NCBI GenBank assembly: GCA_013407085.1
Contig: JACCGJ010003058.1
Location: 1 to 64,000 of the forward strand
Direction: 5' to 3'
DNA from: Atriophallophorus winterbourni
Lineage: Eukaryota > Platyhelminthes > Trematoda > Plagiorchiida > Microphallidae
DNA: 64,000 nt
In this document: positions 12,731 through 24,120 of the stretch, piece after piece
Numbering within the stretch: the stretch's first letter is position 1
Layout: each line of letters starts with the position of its first letter
Notes under the pieces: generated by a model
The model's input: the letters and a program-made list of their open reading frames with translations, nothing else
What the model was told of the DNA's origin: nothing
Databases searched by the model: none
Position numbers and translations under genes: made by a program

Positions 12731-14243
12731 ATAGAGTTAACTGAAATCACGTTTGTTAATTTGGCATATTTGAAGCCTTCCTTATAGTTAATAACAATTC
12801 ACTCCTACAAAATGTATGCATTTAGAAAGCTGTGTTCTACACCTCTCGTAAATTTGCAACTGCTCATTAGATCATCACGGTGGAGTAGGAGTGAGAGGAG
12901 TATTTTGAACGAAGATTACATTCACCAGCAAAGTCTCATAATGTTCTTTGCTAAGAATGCATGTTTATTGCTTTAAAATGGCGACTTAGTAATTTTATTC
13001 GCAAGAATATGATCATTTTCGCCGGAGCACATAGGGATTTTCAGAGAAATGTTGATCGATGGATCAGCTTGGGTGTTTGCACATGATATGTTTTTCAACA
13101 CGCTTGGAAGCAAGATGCTTCACCTTAGCAAATATATTATTTCGAAATATAAACTGGGAACTAAACGCTTTTTATAATGCTCTGTAAAAACATCCTCTGA
13201 GGATAAAGTAATAGGAATAAAGAGGCACATTTCACTGCAAAGGTATATATTAACAATCCAGCAAATCATTTAGCATTTTCTGAGAGAATGTGAAAGATTT
13301 TCGCTAGTAAGGCTGCCAAGAATATTGAACATTCAACTTAACTAAACGATGGTTTCTACAATCGAGGTCTGGGATCTTTAGCCATGAAGATATATTACCC
13401 TCTCCGCTAACATTCATCGCGTTTTGCGAAAAATTTAACGCTGGTTCTTGAAAAATGTTTCGTACAGCGAAAGCTTGCGATATTGCTTTTAGGTATAAAA
13501 TTGTCTATGAAGGCTGAATTGTAAGAAAATTGTTCTGAGTGTGCTGAAAATGTGCGCAAGCATTCATGCGGTAATACTTCATAACTAAAATTGACCTCTT
13601 CTTCATCAGTGCCATTTCTGCAGTGCATGTTAATTTTTTGGAACCCCTCACCACAATATATGGTCGACATTATTTGCAGGTAATTCTAATTACGAAACTT
13701 GTGTAAAATGTGTATGCACACAATGATTCAAAATGTTGGATTATATCCGAATTTTACTTCCGAGTTCATTTTCGAAACATTTTCAGTAATTTCGTGTATG
13801 GTTTATTAGGAGATGTCTGAAATGTAGACATAAATTCATATTGGTAAGAATATGTTTGTAACAAGGGCTAAAAATTCAAACTGGAGTTAAAAATGTCCTG
13901 CTTTTTAGACTAAGATGTATAGAATCAAGTTGAATATTGCACAGAGTCCTTGTTTACACCATAAACGCCCTGACATGCTATAGTCATCAGCTGGGAAAGA
14001 AATTCAAACGCACTGTGAAATGTTATAAAACGCAATTTAATCAGATGACCAACCTATTATTAGGAACAGCATCATAATGGAGTGTAATTACAATCAAGGC
14101 TGCACGTAGGAAGGTCATCACACTTAAAAAGTGTTTTGATTTTTACGTGAAACTGAAAATCTCGTCATTAATCAATTCCATTTTTACTTGTACTCGTCAA
14201 ATTTACTAAATTCAAAATAGGATGTGCTGGAAGTCAAAGTTAA

Positions 14244-14305
14244 ATAATAATAATAATAATATTAATAATAATAATATTGATAATAATAATAATAATAATA
14301 TTAAT

Positions 14306-14344
<39 letters not shown>
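14244..14344 (+). repeat. (AAT)n microsatellite
   Basis: About 100 bp of nearly uninterrupted AAT/ATT triplets with a few TTA and TTG variants. The Asn-rich open frame across it is a by-product of the repeat. Confidence 0.95.
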
Positions 14345-14345
<1 letters not shown>

Positions 14346-14731
14346 TGAACCAGACGGCATTTAATTGCATGAACTTGGATGATTTCTCTATATCTGATCG
14401 TACAATTCTAAAAATTATAAATATTATACGTTAAACTAAACTAAGTCTTGCGTTTCAGTTCATGCCTGCAGTTATTTTAGTCGATACTGAAACCAGAAGC
14501 CTTTGTTAAATGTTCTGTCAATACTCTGTAAGGCACAGACACCCATTTGACTCTCATTATTCAAATATTTTATACTTCACTTGTTTTTCAATATTTTGCT
14601 CTGATTTAATTTAATTAAAATTCCTTTTGTGAATCCTCTTAGCTCTGAAGTCAATTTTCTTATTCCAATTATTCTGTCAACAAATCAAAACATTTATCAT
14701 ATTCTCAATTTTCTCCACTTCAGCGGAAGTG

Positions 14732-14842
14732 ATGTTTTCCGTACGTACCAACATAATAGTGAGGGTCGTTACTGATGTACTTTTGGTGGCTGCACGTAGG
14801 TTACAAATCCCATTGATTTTTATTCTCACAAAGTACACATCA
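14732..14842 (+). CDS. LPP exon 1: N-terminus and first membrane helix
   Basis: Codes MFSVRTNIIVRVVTDVLLVA and on to ILTKYTS, 37 codons in phase 0, with a hydrophobic helix from about residue 13 to 31. A pyrimidine-rich tract ending CAG stands 8 nt before the ATG (14723). The exon end is set by the need to join GFDCQD in frame. The donor GTTATT is weak, and a one-base indel instead of a 38-bp intron is possible, but the next two introns are just as short. Confidence 0.7.
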
Positions 14843-17800
14843 GTTATTTCGTGATAAAATCGACCGGAACCAAACAACAGGGATTTGATTGCCAAGATCG
14901 GAGCATACAATATCCCCTCAAGTCTGAGACAATATCGACTTTAGATGTCGCCATTTACGGTTACGCATTACCGATTCTCACTGTAAGTAAAGTGTGCTAC
15001 GTGTTTCGAAGAATAATTATCAGATTATTCTACTTGAAATCCTCCTTGCTATCTATGAACGATTTGCGGTCAAATCAACTACGGCCTGGAGAAATGTGAG
15101 ATAATTTTGAGCTATTTTAAAACACAATTTCAGATGGGCTCATCAATGTACAACTTTATCAGTGTTTACTCGATCGCTGCCGGTGCGGCGTTCGCCTTGA
15201 CATCGGTTATTAAATATTCTCTTGGACAGCATCGACCGCATTTTATGGAAGCTTGCAAACCGAATGTGGTAGCTCAGGGATGCAGGGGATTCATCGACAT
15301 GTACACTTGTACAAATACGAATGAAAAAATCGCGAGCGATGCTTCGTGAGTTGATACTCTGGTCTTGTAAATGTTGCAAATTTCAAATCGATTGATCTAG
15401 GATTTTTGAAATGCATTAATACTTATAGTGTTTCGAAGTATTTAGCAATAATTCAAGTTTTTTAATTGTCTTAAAAGCGCTAAACTTACTATCAATCATG
15501 GGATGGTAAAAATTGAATGAATGTTAATGCGAAAACCTTAAAGTTAACAAATAAATGCTCTTTGAGATGGATTCAAAAAAACCTGTCCAATATACTTTTG
15601 AATTACTAAAAACTAGATGTAGCGCTGGAAGGTAAATTATTTAAATTAAAACAGGTTTAAGAAAAATAAAATTTACCTTAATCATTCGGGCAACATCAGC
15701 GTATAATCATGTGTACAATAGTTGAGTGAGTCATTTTGCCTGAAAATTCCTTGTAAGGGATAGATTGGTTTGTAGAATATTTTGTAAGGTAGGATAAGAC
15801 TCCTCTGTATCGTCGACAGGGAAACTCGAACCAATTTAGGTAAGCTAACTTTTTTCACACAGTTTGTTTAGCATTTCAAAAAAACTAAATTTTGTGATGG
15901 ATGATAAATTCGTTGCAGAAGGTTTTATGTCATTCTTGAGCGAAAGAGGCTAGAACTGTACTGTAAATTCCATGATGTACGTATCACAGTCTCAAGCAAT
16001 GTTTGAGGAGTAAATTTGCCAAATATTTGTTTGATAAGATTGTGGATACTAGATATTCTTGTCTTAAGTGTATGTTCGAAGTCTGGATTTTGGTTGGAGC
16101 ATGTAAGATGTTGCGCCCTGCAGAAATATTCATTCAACTTCAGTGACCAACCTCTTATCGAAGGTAAATGGAGAAATGTTCTTTTGATTATTAGAAGGAT
16201 AAAGTGGAAAATTGTAAGCGTTTATTCTGATATCATTTACAGTTTGTTTCACTGTGATTTCAATCAAGTTAGTTAGTTAAAAAGCTATATGCTAGGGAAA
16301 CGTTTCATCGATTATTGTTTAGTTTTAAAATTTCAGTATATCTTCAACTACACGCGGTGCTCGAAACATGTCATACATCATTAGCTAAACCCTTTATTCA
16401 CTTGTTCAAACAGGTAATGGTATTGAGATACTGGAAATTGAGAAGAATAACCCATTTTAAAATGTATATCGCTGTGAAAGATTATCGACCTGTGGCATTA
16501 TTCTAGTTTTCTTCGTCCTAGAACTTATCATCACAGTGGACATGGAAACATGAATAAACTTGAACGCAAACTTGTCGGTTGTGCATCATGGATGTTAAAT
16601 TGGTCATAATCAGAGAAGCAATTCGCCAACAAGTTCGAAGGATTGAACGATTATTGTGGATGCGAGTGGTTATATTTTCGATTCTACTTCAGTAGCGCGA
16701 GAGATTTCAATCGATTACAATTGACAATTGGGTAGTGAACAAAAATATGGTATTTTCAGCGTTCTTTATGTCAGGATAAAAATACCTTTGTAAACAATAC
16801 ACCAGAGCGTATTGGGATAGAGTTCACCTTTGTTCATAGATGCTGAAATATGTCAAGGCGAGTTAATTCTAGAAATAAAATCTATACCCAGTAAAACAAA
16901 CTGAACACAATTAACGACTGATCAGCCGAAACTTGTTACTGTTTAATTTGAAATTTTCGAAATCTCAGCTGTAATAATTACCACAAATTCGGACAAAAAT
17001 CTTTGAGTTACTCAACTAATAAAGTGACCTGCTAGTCAGGATAATTGTCGGTCTTAAAAAATCTTGCTCGCTGTGGTCGGTAGTGCGGGGTACGAATAAT
17101 ATTTTAAATATTCGCTACATTTTCGAAACTACACAATTTTCCTTATTAACCTTTTTGTATAATTAAGAGGCTTAAATTATCGACGTTTTACAAAATAAGC
17201 CATACAATACGACAAATGAATGATTAGGCAATAATGACCTTCACTCGAATTAGGGTGCAAGGTGCCGTGATACTTGGAGGGAAGAAGATGCTGTGGGCTA
17301 AAAAAGCTAGTTCAGCGTCCAGTCATTATTAAGAGACAATCGAGTGCAAACACTATATTCTCGACAGGACTCACGCTGAGTTTTAAACATTGTGTGTCCG
17401 TTTCCTTTGGAATTCGTTTACAATCATATATTACACACTCGAAATGTTTAACAATACTTCAATTAATTGTTGAGGCCAATATGCAAAGTAATCTTTATAT
17501 TGCCACCAAATACGCACCATCATTACTCTATTCTACCACAATTATGATTATTATTATTCCAGTATACATTCTGTAGTTATTATTATGTTATTAAAAGATT
17601 TTGATTGGTCGATTTAGCACCCTAATATCTTTATATATTATTCTTTTTTACCTGAGTGTGAGTATGAGGACTGAATCCAAGTTTTGATGACTTAAGAAAT
17701 ATCAAATATAAAAAGCATAGTTGACTACCTTTTTATGATTGAAGCATCTAAATAATGTTGTGGGATACACAGCAGAATATTCGTCATTAAAAAGTATGAA

Positions 17801-19970
17801 TTCTGACCATTTTTTGTGGCGCTCACATCTCCATCCCTTACAAACCATTACCAGTTTCTGGCTGTTTGCCGTCTTCACATGGAAACAGTAAGAACAGGTA
17901 CAGTGAGGCTTGAAACAGTTGTTGAGTAGTAAACAAAGTTATACTTGTATGCCACTGTTATAGGGTTCTTACAAAGGACCGTAATGTATGTATTCTGATT
18001 CGATTCTTGTCTAGAGTGCGGGCAAGAATTGAAAATTGGTTATTGTGAAATATCCAATCGCTTGAAACGCATTCACGTGGCAATTCCCGTTGTTATTAAC
18101 GTCGCAGTTAACCCATTTAGCATTAGTTTTGAAATCAAAATTTACTTAATATTTCGCCAAGCTTTCGAGTTGATTCAAGCAAATGACCCGAAAGTGGTTT
18201 TACAGGACCTGATGGAATAAGTGAAATTCTGTAATCCGTTATTGATCATCACTTGAAAGTTTGCTTCAGAATGAAGCTGTTATTCTATTTTTGAGCACAG
18301 TGGTTCGCGTTTACAAGGGCGTTTTGTTTGTATTGTAATGATAACCAGCAACAATTTATACATCAAATTTCAAGACTGAGCATAATTAACCTTCGGTTTA
18401 AACCACCACGTATTACATCATATGATTTGTTTGAAATATTTACTCCCTAGTTATGTAAAATATGTGCTTGTTTGCAAGTGATATTAATAATTTGAACAGC
18501 AGAAGAGGGCTATTTTTGAATACTTTATAAGGTTGATAAGATACAAAAGACCATGTCTCATAAGTGTTTTCATAAAGATGAACCTTTTGATGAAAGATGC
18601 TTCCATATTTTACACGTGCATGCGGTCGTAAATTAAGTTTAAGTCATATTTTTCAAAATTACGTAACCAGCGTGAGATTACATTCGGAAAGGCAAATTTT
18701 AAAACCAATATGCCGAAGTGACCTCATTTAATTCTAAGCAGTGAAAATCAGATTCATTAATACAGGTTTAAATGAATGACCCATCGTATCAATCATCGGT
18801 CCAAAGATCAGTGTGATATTCTCTTGATTGTTAGCATTTACTGCCGAATAATATCTTCGCAATGTTACTTTTAGATAAAGGGGTGAAAATTAGTTAGCAA
18901 TACGAATGTTACTTCGCACCAAACAAGTATGCCGGATAGCCTGGCAAATAATATTATTCAATACACCCAAATGGATGCTTCAATTAACATTTTTATGCTG
19001 TTTCTATGTGGTCATCTCTCAAATTGTTGCCATTTTAGTCATTCTCATGTTTCCGGTCATTCGTCAACCACTGCTGTGGGTGTGACATTTGCTGTGGTGA
19101 GTTTAAAACATTTCAACGTTGAAGTCGTACATTTTGTTCTTTGCTTGGATTGGTAAATCTATCTGTCATAGGGCGGTTGTATGATGATAAACGTATCTGA
19201 TAATTGTATACCTATCCCAACAATTTATTCTATGCAATTTAAATTTTGGCTCCAACAGTTTACAATGCATTGTCATCAAATCACCAGTAGGCACTTGAGA
19301 CAAAGCATCACAACCTTATGCATATTTAGTGAACAAAAGATTCTCAATTATTATCAAAATAAAAAAGCATTAATTTTTGTATAAATTTCATTATAAGTAG
19401 CTGGCAACTGAAATATTGTAAAGCACGATCAACTAAGCCATGTCTGTTTCGTGTGTTTTGTTGGTTCATTGAATGATTGTTACAATTTGACTATATTTAT
19501 CACGATATGAATAAAATATCGGGAATCATTTTCATTACCATTCACGTTCATGCATGACCTTGAAAATGTTTAGTGAAAATAAATAATGCGTGTGATATTT
19601 GACGCTAGTTTGCATAGGCCTCAGCGTTAATAAATCAATATATGGTGATTTGGGAGTTCCAACATGAAAAATATAGTATCTTCATTAAAATTTTCCACGT
19701 GAGCGATAACCTGCTGACAAATTGTAGGTGTTACTGTTTTGTATATTAAACTTTATTTTTTTACTAAATAGTTTCTTTTACTTTCTTTGACAGCTTTATT
19801 TACAGGAGCGCCTTCATTTAAAATATGCGCCATTCGTTCGACCTTTAGTACAAAGCATATATATTACTTCTGGAATCTACATTATTTTGACACGATATAT
19901 TGATTTTTACCATCGTCCGGTGGATATGCTCAGTGGTGCAATTCTGGGGCTTGCGTGCGCCATGGTTTTA
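14732..19970 (+). CDS. Phospholipid (lipid phosphate) phosphatase, PAP2 superfamily, six exons
   Basis: An integral membrane phosphatase that removes phosphate from lipids such as phosphatidate, lysophosphatidate and sphingosine-1-phosphate, with its active site on the outer or lumenal side. Joined exons (14732-14842, 14881-14982, 15024-15095, 15134-15345, 19039-19096, 19794-19970) give about 244 residues in frame. All three catalytic motifs are present: KYSLGQHRP, VSGHSS, and TRYIDFYHRPVD with the nucleophile-activating His and Asp. The conserved cysteine-containing loop GFDCQDRSIQYPL follows the first membrane helix, as in animal PLPP1-3. Introns measure 38, 41, 38, 3693 and 697 bp. Family members have about 285-310 residues, so a final exon coding the C-terminal tail is still missing. 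If the last donor were not used, the frame would stop two codons later (VS, stop at 19976). Confidence 0.9.
14881..14982 (+). CDS. LPP exon 2
   Basis: 34 codons, GFDCQDRSIQYPL to YALPILT. The exon is preceded by AACAACAG and followed by a consensus donor GTAAGT at 14983. It carries the extracellular loop motif of animal phospholipid phosphatases and the start of the second helix. Confidence 0.85.
15024..15095 (+). CDS. LPP exon 3
   Basis: 24 codons (IILLEILLAIYERF to TTAWRN) between ATTATCAG and a GTGAGA donor. It completes the second membrane helix and the cytoplasmic loop. It joins both neighbours in phase 0. Confidence 0.82.
15134..15345 (+). CDS. LPP exon 4 with catalytic motif 1
   Basis: 70 codons plus 2 nt from MGSSMYNF through KYSLGQHRPHFMEAC to the GTGAGT donor at 15346. 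KxxxxxxRP is motif C1, whose Lys and Arg bind the phosphate. The acceptor is AATTTCAG. Confidence 0.92.
16340..16500 (+). mobile_element. Degenerate LINE reverse-transcriptase fragment in intron
   Basis: A frame reads CHTSLAKPFIHLFKQ, then YWKLRRITHFKMY, then VKDYRPVALF before a stop at 16504. This follows the usual order of the block before and at the DYRPVAL motif of LINE reverse transcriptases. The neighbouring blocks are not recognisable. Confidence 0.5.
17843..17885 (-). repeat. Hammerhead-ribozyme-like repeat, intronic copy
   Basis: On the minus strand: CCAU, then GUGAAGA in place of CUGAUGA, stem II GGC-AAACA-GCC, an A, GAAACUGGUA, and AUGG. The CCAU before the core pairs with the AUGG after it. 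It belongs to the family described at 20851. The core mutations make it probably inactive. Confidence 0.55.
19039..19096 (+). CDS. LPP exon 5 with catalytic motif 2
   Basis: 58 nt, first base completing a split Ser codon, coding HSHVSGHSSTTAVGVTFAV. SGHSS is motif C2, whose His donates a proton. It is bounded by TTTTAG and GTGAGT. Confidence 0.92.
19794..19970 (+). CDS. LPP exon 6 with catalytic motif 3
   Basis: 59 codons, LYLQERLHLKY to LACAMVL, between TTTGACAG and GTAAGT. TRYIDFYHRPVD is motif C3 with the nucleophilic His and its Asp partner. The last residues begin the sixth helix, so a short further exon is expected. Confidence 0.92.
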
Positions 19971-20850
19971 GTAAGTTGAAATTTTCTGTTTTTTTCAAAT
20001 AAGTCAGTAAAATCTGAAAAAAATAATTTTCATTATCTTATACATAGAGTAAGAAATTATTGTCAATTTCACTGATTTACCCAAAATCCGTCTGCCTCTG
20101 ACATTCACGAAGATTTATTTATAAAAAGATATCAATGCGGTATTGAAAATTTTATAGAATGACAGTAAAAAGTAGTGGTTATTGGTAAATTTGATTGCGG
20201 TTTATTTTAGTTGTGATGATAAATGCTTCAGCATGAGACGGGCAACCGTGATCATAATATTGTTTCCGAGACAGCTTTGAAAGGCTTCTGGATGGAAGAT
20301 TATGTGTTTGTTCAGTATTGTTTAATCGACCTAAAAAGAGCGCCAACTATGTTAGCATATTGGTTATTTTCAAAGCGCATACATTCAAAGGCTTCTCAGC
20401 TTTTTCTTGCAACGTTCTGTATCATACCATTTTGGTTTACATATTTCAGTCAAAAAACCCGCGCCAATCAAACAATTGTCTTTGTAAAAAATGTCACGAG
20501 TTTGAGAGCTTGATATGATAATTTTCAAGAGTCTGTTCTTTTTATACTATTTGGTTTCTAGAAGGTACATGAATATACAAAATCACAAGTAACCAGCGTG
20601 GCAAAATTCAAAAATACATTGCTTTAGTGGCCAGAAGAGACTCGTTAACCAACGAGAGAGTACATGCTTACTTTTCCTACAAAATTTCTAACCTAGCTAC
20701 ATAATGATATACTTAACTATTCGAGAAATAAAATTGCAACAGCTTCAGTTGCAAACTGACTTATCTTTGTGTTATCCATAGTGTTGCTAAGTAGATATAG
20801 TGTTTACCACTGATCCACTATTTAAAAGCTCACAGAAACAAATTTTACTG

Positions 20851-20891
20851 TTTCCACCTGATGACGACAAACAAACAGAAACCGGTAGTGG
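20851..20891 (+). ncRNA. Hammerhead-ribozyme-like motif, tandem copy 1
   Basis: This is the best copy of the short dispersed family. CCAC (20854-57) leads into an exact CUGAUGA (20858-64). Stem II is reduced. GAA (20878-80) is followed by ACCGGU, A and GUGG (20888-91). CCAC pairs with GUGG as stem I, ACC with GGU as a 3-bp stem III, and GUA would be the cleavage triplet. Stem III has no loop, as in animal hammerheads that are thought to work as dimers. Stem II (CGAC...) is eroded compared with sister copies that read CGGC-AAACA-GCCG. Confidence 0.6.
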
Positions 20892-21089
20892 TATGTAGAT
20901 GCGGTAGATGTGAGGAACAATTTGCTTTAGTCATCCGTGAGTGCCTTGAGTGCTTGACCAAAAATCACTTTGTGATTCTGTGTTCGAACACCTTGGTTCG
21001 TTGTATGAACCCTATGTAACAGTGGCATTCAAGTTTAACTTTGTTTACCAATGATCCATTGATTCAAGTCTCACTGAACCTAATCATAT

Positions 21090-21135
21090 TGTCTCAACAA
21101 GATGACGGCCAATAATCGGAAACCGGTGGTGGTGA
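21090..21135 (+). repeat. Hammerhead-ribozyme-like motif, tandem copy 2
   Basis: Reads CAACAAGAUGACGG, then CCAAUAAUCGGAAACC, GGUGGUGGU. GAUGA and GAAACC are kept, but C3-U4 are changed and stem II is damaged, so activity is unlikely. Confidence 0.5.
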
Positions 21136-23089
21136 GCAACACATTGACGAGATATAGTATCTGTTAGATCGAAATGTCGAATTCTAAAATATTCTAGTAT
21201 ATCATGAGTTCATTCAGCATAGCATTTTATACGGAAACTAATTTATTTTGGGAAGATATAGCGAATTATGATGGCTTGTATATATCACTGGTTATTTTCG
21301 ATCCATTACACTTTGCACGCAGAAAGCCTTAATAAGTTTCGAAGCGATACTCCACTCTATACCAACCTAGATTTTAATCCCCCGCGCATAATGATTCTAT
21401 AGTTTATTACGTTTTGTACGCCAGTAAAATATATTTTGAAAATAAATATTTAAACTTTCAACGCAATACTCTAGCATCGATTGCTTGTTGTGTATGCAGA
21501 AAAAATTACTTAATTATAACTGTGCCCAATGCGAAAGCCAGAAAGCTTGTTTTTTGTGACATAGGTCAATGTATCTTTCTTCCAAACCGATGAGTAATAA
21601 ATTTAAATAAAGTTTTGTAGATTTAAAACAAAAAAATGTATATTAGAATTAAAGTTCTTGGTCGTCAAATGAACGGAATAATTGATCTAAATTTTATTTC
21701 GAAAGATCCCTCGATTTCGGTAGATAGCATATTTTGAATATTTTGACGGATATTATTATAACATTCTCAACACCATGATATAAATGGTAAGTTATTAATA
21801 ATAAATCTTTTAAGCCTTAAGTTCGGCTATTCAACAATTTCAAGTGCCATAATACTGAGTACACCAGAATGTTCTTATTGGTGTACATTTGCTACATTCT
21901 TACGCATTGTAACTGGTAGTCTTTCCACATTAGTGAGATTTAAATAAAAGCAGTTTTGTTTGATATCAGAAACTACTTCAAAACGAAATTCTTTATCAAC
22001 GTTATATTACTATATGCACACATGATATTCCTCAAAGTTGCATGTATTTATTTACATGTATGCTCAACGGCATTATGCATTATAAGACGTAAACAACTGT
22101 AATGCGTTCTACTTTGAATTTATCACTCATTGTTGAGGCCAACTTCATATATTTCGTGTACAAACCGGTAACGAATCACGTTTGTTCATGAACGAAATTT
22201 CATCGATCTGGCCAGGAAATGGTGCATGGTGTGATTTCATGTGACACACGAAACCGCTTGTTTGCTCGTCTCATTCGTGTCAGCATGTGCAAAAAACTGC
22301 TCATCTGGTGAATGGAACGCTTGTTACGGTTTATTTTGAAAGTAATGCATGCCTGAGTACAGTTTAATTTAATCAAAATTTTGAGAGATTAACGCTAGAA
22401 TGAGGTAACCCCGCTATAGGCTTGCGACTCATCTTGTGCTTAAAGCATCATATGGAGAACCGAAAATGCCTTGCGCAGAATCAACTTATTGTTACACACG
22501 TGTGTATTTTATCAGTTGTGTGAGTGTGATGGACACGGGCACCAAATAAAGACTGTCTTACAAGAATGCTTGCACATATAAGGTATAGTTCCCGATATTG
22601 TCCATCGTAAGAAGAAGAAAATTTCGCGTTAATTACGGATGCATAAAACACGATCGAATCTTGGTGAGCGTGTGTGGCGCCATAAAAATAACGCTGTCAA
22701 TTTCGATCTATATTCATTAATCGATAGCCGCTAGCACTTTAATGTGCTCTCGTAGGAAATCTTTGGGGTATATTTATCTGAAATTAGCATATGAACAAGT
22801 ACCGAATCACACAGCATTCCAGTCAATAATTAAATTGAATGTGTGTGCAGATAGGATTTTATAATTGAGTTGGAAACTACAACGCTTCTAGAGAACCAAA
22901 CGAACTAGGCAAGCAGATGTTTATCATACTGTCCCTGCCTGCTGAGTACACATTGTACGAGATCAGTCGTGGTATGTGTGCGTCTGGTGGAAATGCAGTC
23001 CGATTCCAAAATCTCTTTGTAAATGTCTAGAACGGAACCGCCGCAGCCACGCTGTAGCATTTTCTATTTATATGTGCAGTATACTGAAA

Positions 23090-23365
23090 CTGGGTAAAAT
23101 ATCCGCTGTTGACCGAGCACTTTGAAGGAACTATGTGAAGCGTCATTTCAAAACTGCGGAAGAGCAAATGCTGCTCTCACCTGCTTCTCGTACATCACAC
23201 CTTTAGCCTGCAACTGACATTGGTCGGCCGAGTAATGCCTATAGCGGTGAGTTTTGCGGGAGAGATCGTAACTTTGGAATCCGAATATCTCATCATACAA
23301 AACGCTGTGGAGAATAAAAACGTCTTGCGTTTGTGATGTACATCCATAGTCGACATCGAACAAAG
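23090..23365 (+). mobile_element. Degenerate RTE-like LINE 3' tail
   Basis: Aligns at DNA level with the better copy at 24780-25045: GTTGACCGAGCACTTTGAAGG, TGTGAAGCGTCATTTC, GGAAGAGCAAATGCTGCTC, then GATGTACATCCATAGTCGAC. Only the C-terminal coding part and the 3' UTR remain. Confidence 0.6.
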
Positions 23366-24120
23366 AATGTCAATTCACACAGAGTACAATATCTATCACA
23401 TAAATGCTCACAACGTTCATATAACATGTTTTGTTTTGTTATTTGCATGTCTTGATCGTACGTAATATACATGATTAGCGAGAAAATCACGGAACAACTG
23501 ATGAGTTGCTTGTTGACAAATGATGTGTATTCGCATGTTATGTGCTCATACTCTGTTAGCTCAGCATACACTGAGAGTTAGTTCATCACGATACCAATAT
23601 AATGGGTGTGCGAACGAGCTCATCTCATTATGATATGATTGAGTGTTATAGATAAATTTCACAATAGTTGAAGTTGTGAAATATATCCCATTCCATTGAA
23701 AAAAATTTGAATTTCATCTTAGTATTGTCAAGTTGCAGATAAATTCATAGCTTTTTCTATTTACACACCTCATATCTTCTTAAACGATTTTCTCGGTTTT
23801 AGTTCTTCAGGTACGTGAACCAAATGAGGAAAATTCGCCTCTAATGACCTTGTGCTCAAATCAGCGAATTTTGGTATATATTTTCAATTTTTAATATTTT
23901 CGCTGTAAGAAACAGCCGCAGTTAAATCACTTATTTCAGAATGCGCATAATTATAACATATACATAAACAAGATTCTTCGTAACAAGACGGATTATTTCT
24001 CATTCGTGAATCTTGGCAATGCTTATTCGATTCAGAATGTATGTCCAGGAGCAAAGACGTAAAATATGAGGATTCCACACTCTACAAGAATTTGCGTGAA
24101 ACTACAGACTTGTTTAGTCG

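Larger units (their letters stand above)
9541..14722. other. Mostly featureless AT-rich intergenic DNA
   Basis: No gene with a recognisable product was found. The only pieces that stand out are a weak reverse-transcriptase fragment at 12520-12730 and an (AAT)n tract at 14244-14344. Short open frames here have no recognisable domains and no convincing splice context. Confidence 0.5.
15346..19038 (+). other. LPP intron 4 (3693 bp)
   Basis: This intron lies between the GTGAGT at 15346 and the TTTTAG at 19038. It holds a LINE reverse-transcriptase fragment at 16340-16500 and a hammerhead-like repeat at 17843-17885. No other coding sequence was recognised. Confidence 0.8.
20780..21150 (+). repeat. 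Retrozyme/SINE-like tandem repeat, unit about 240 bp
   Basis: Two hammerhead-like motifs 240 bp apart in the same orientation have similar upstream sequence (GTTTACCA, TGATCCA, then a CTCAC element) before each motif. Tandem units bearing a hammerhead are the genomic form of animal retrozymes. No coding sequence is present. Confidence 0.6.
19971..23089. other. Downstream of LPP exon 6; tail exon not identified
   Basis: Acceptor-like sites occur at 20210 (would add Leu and stop), 20235 (opens 93 codons to 20513 with no family resemblance) and 20562 (opens 22 codons). None can be chosen from sequence alone. The tandem hammerhead-like repeat at 20851-21135 lies here; otherwise I see nothing. 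Confidence 0.45.

Noticed and set aside
14222..14434. Asn-rich 70-codon open frame
   Set aside because: It is the translation of the (AAT)n microsatellite; nothing outside the repeat supports a gene.
15925..16276. Overlapping frames in LPP intron 4
   Set aside because: They have no domains and lie on both strands of the same intronic sequence.
20223..20513. 96-codon frame as the last LPP exon
   Set aside because: It is positioned well, but its sequence does not continue the sixth helix or resemble LPP tails. Kept only as a possibility.
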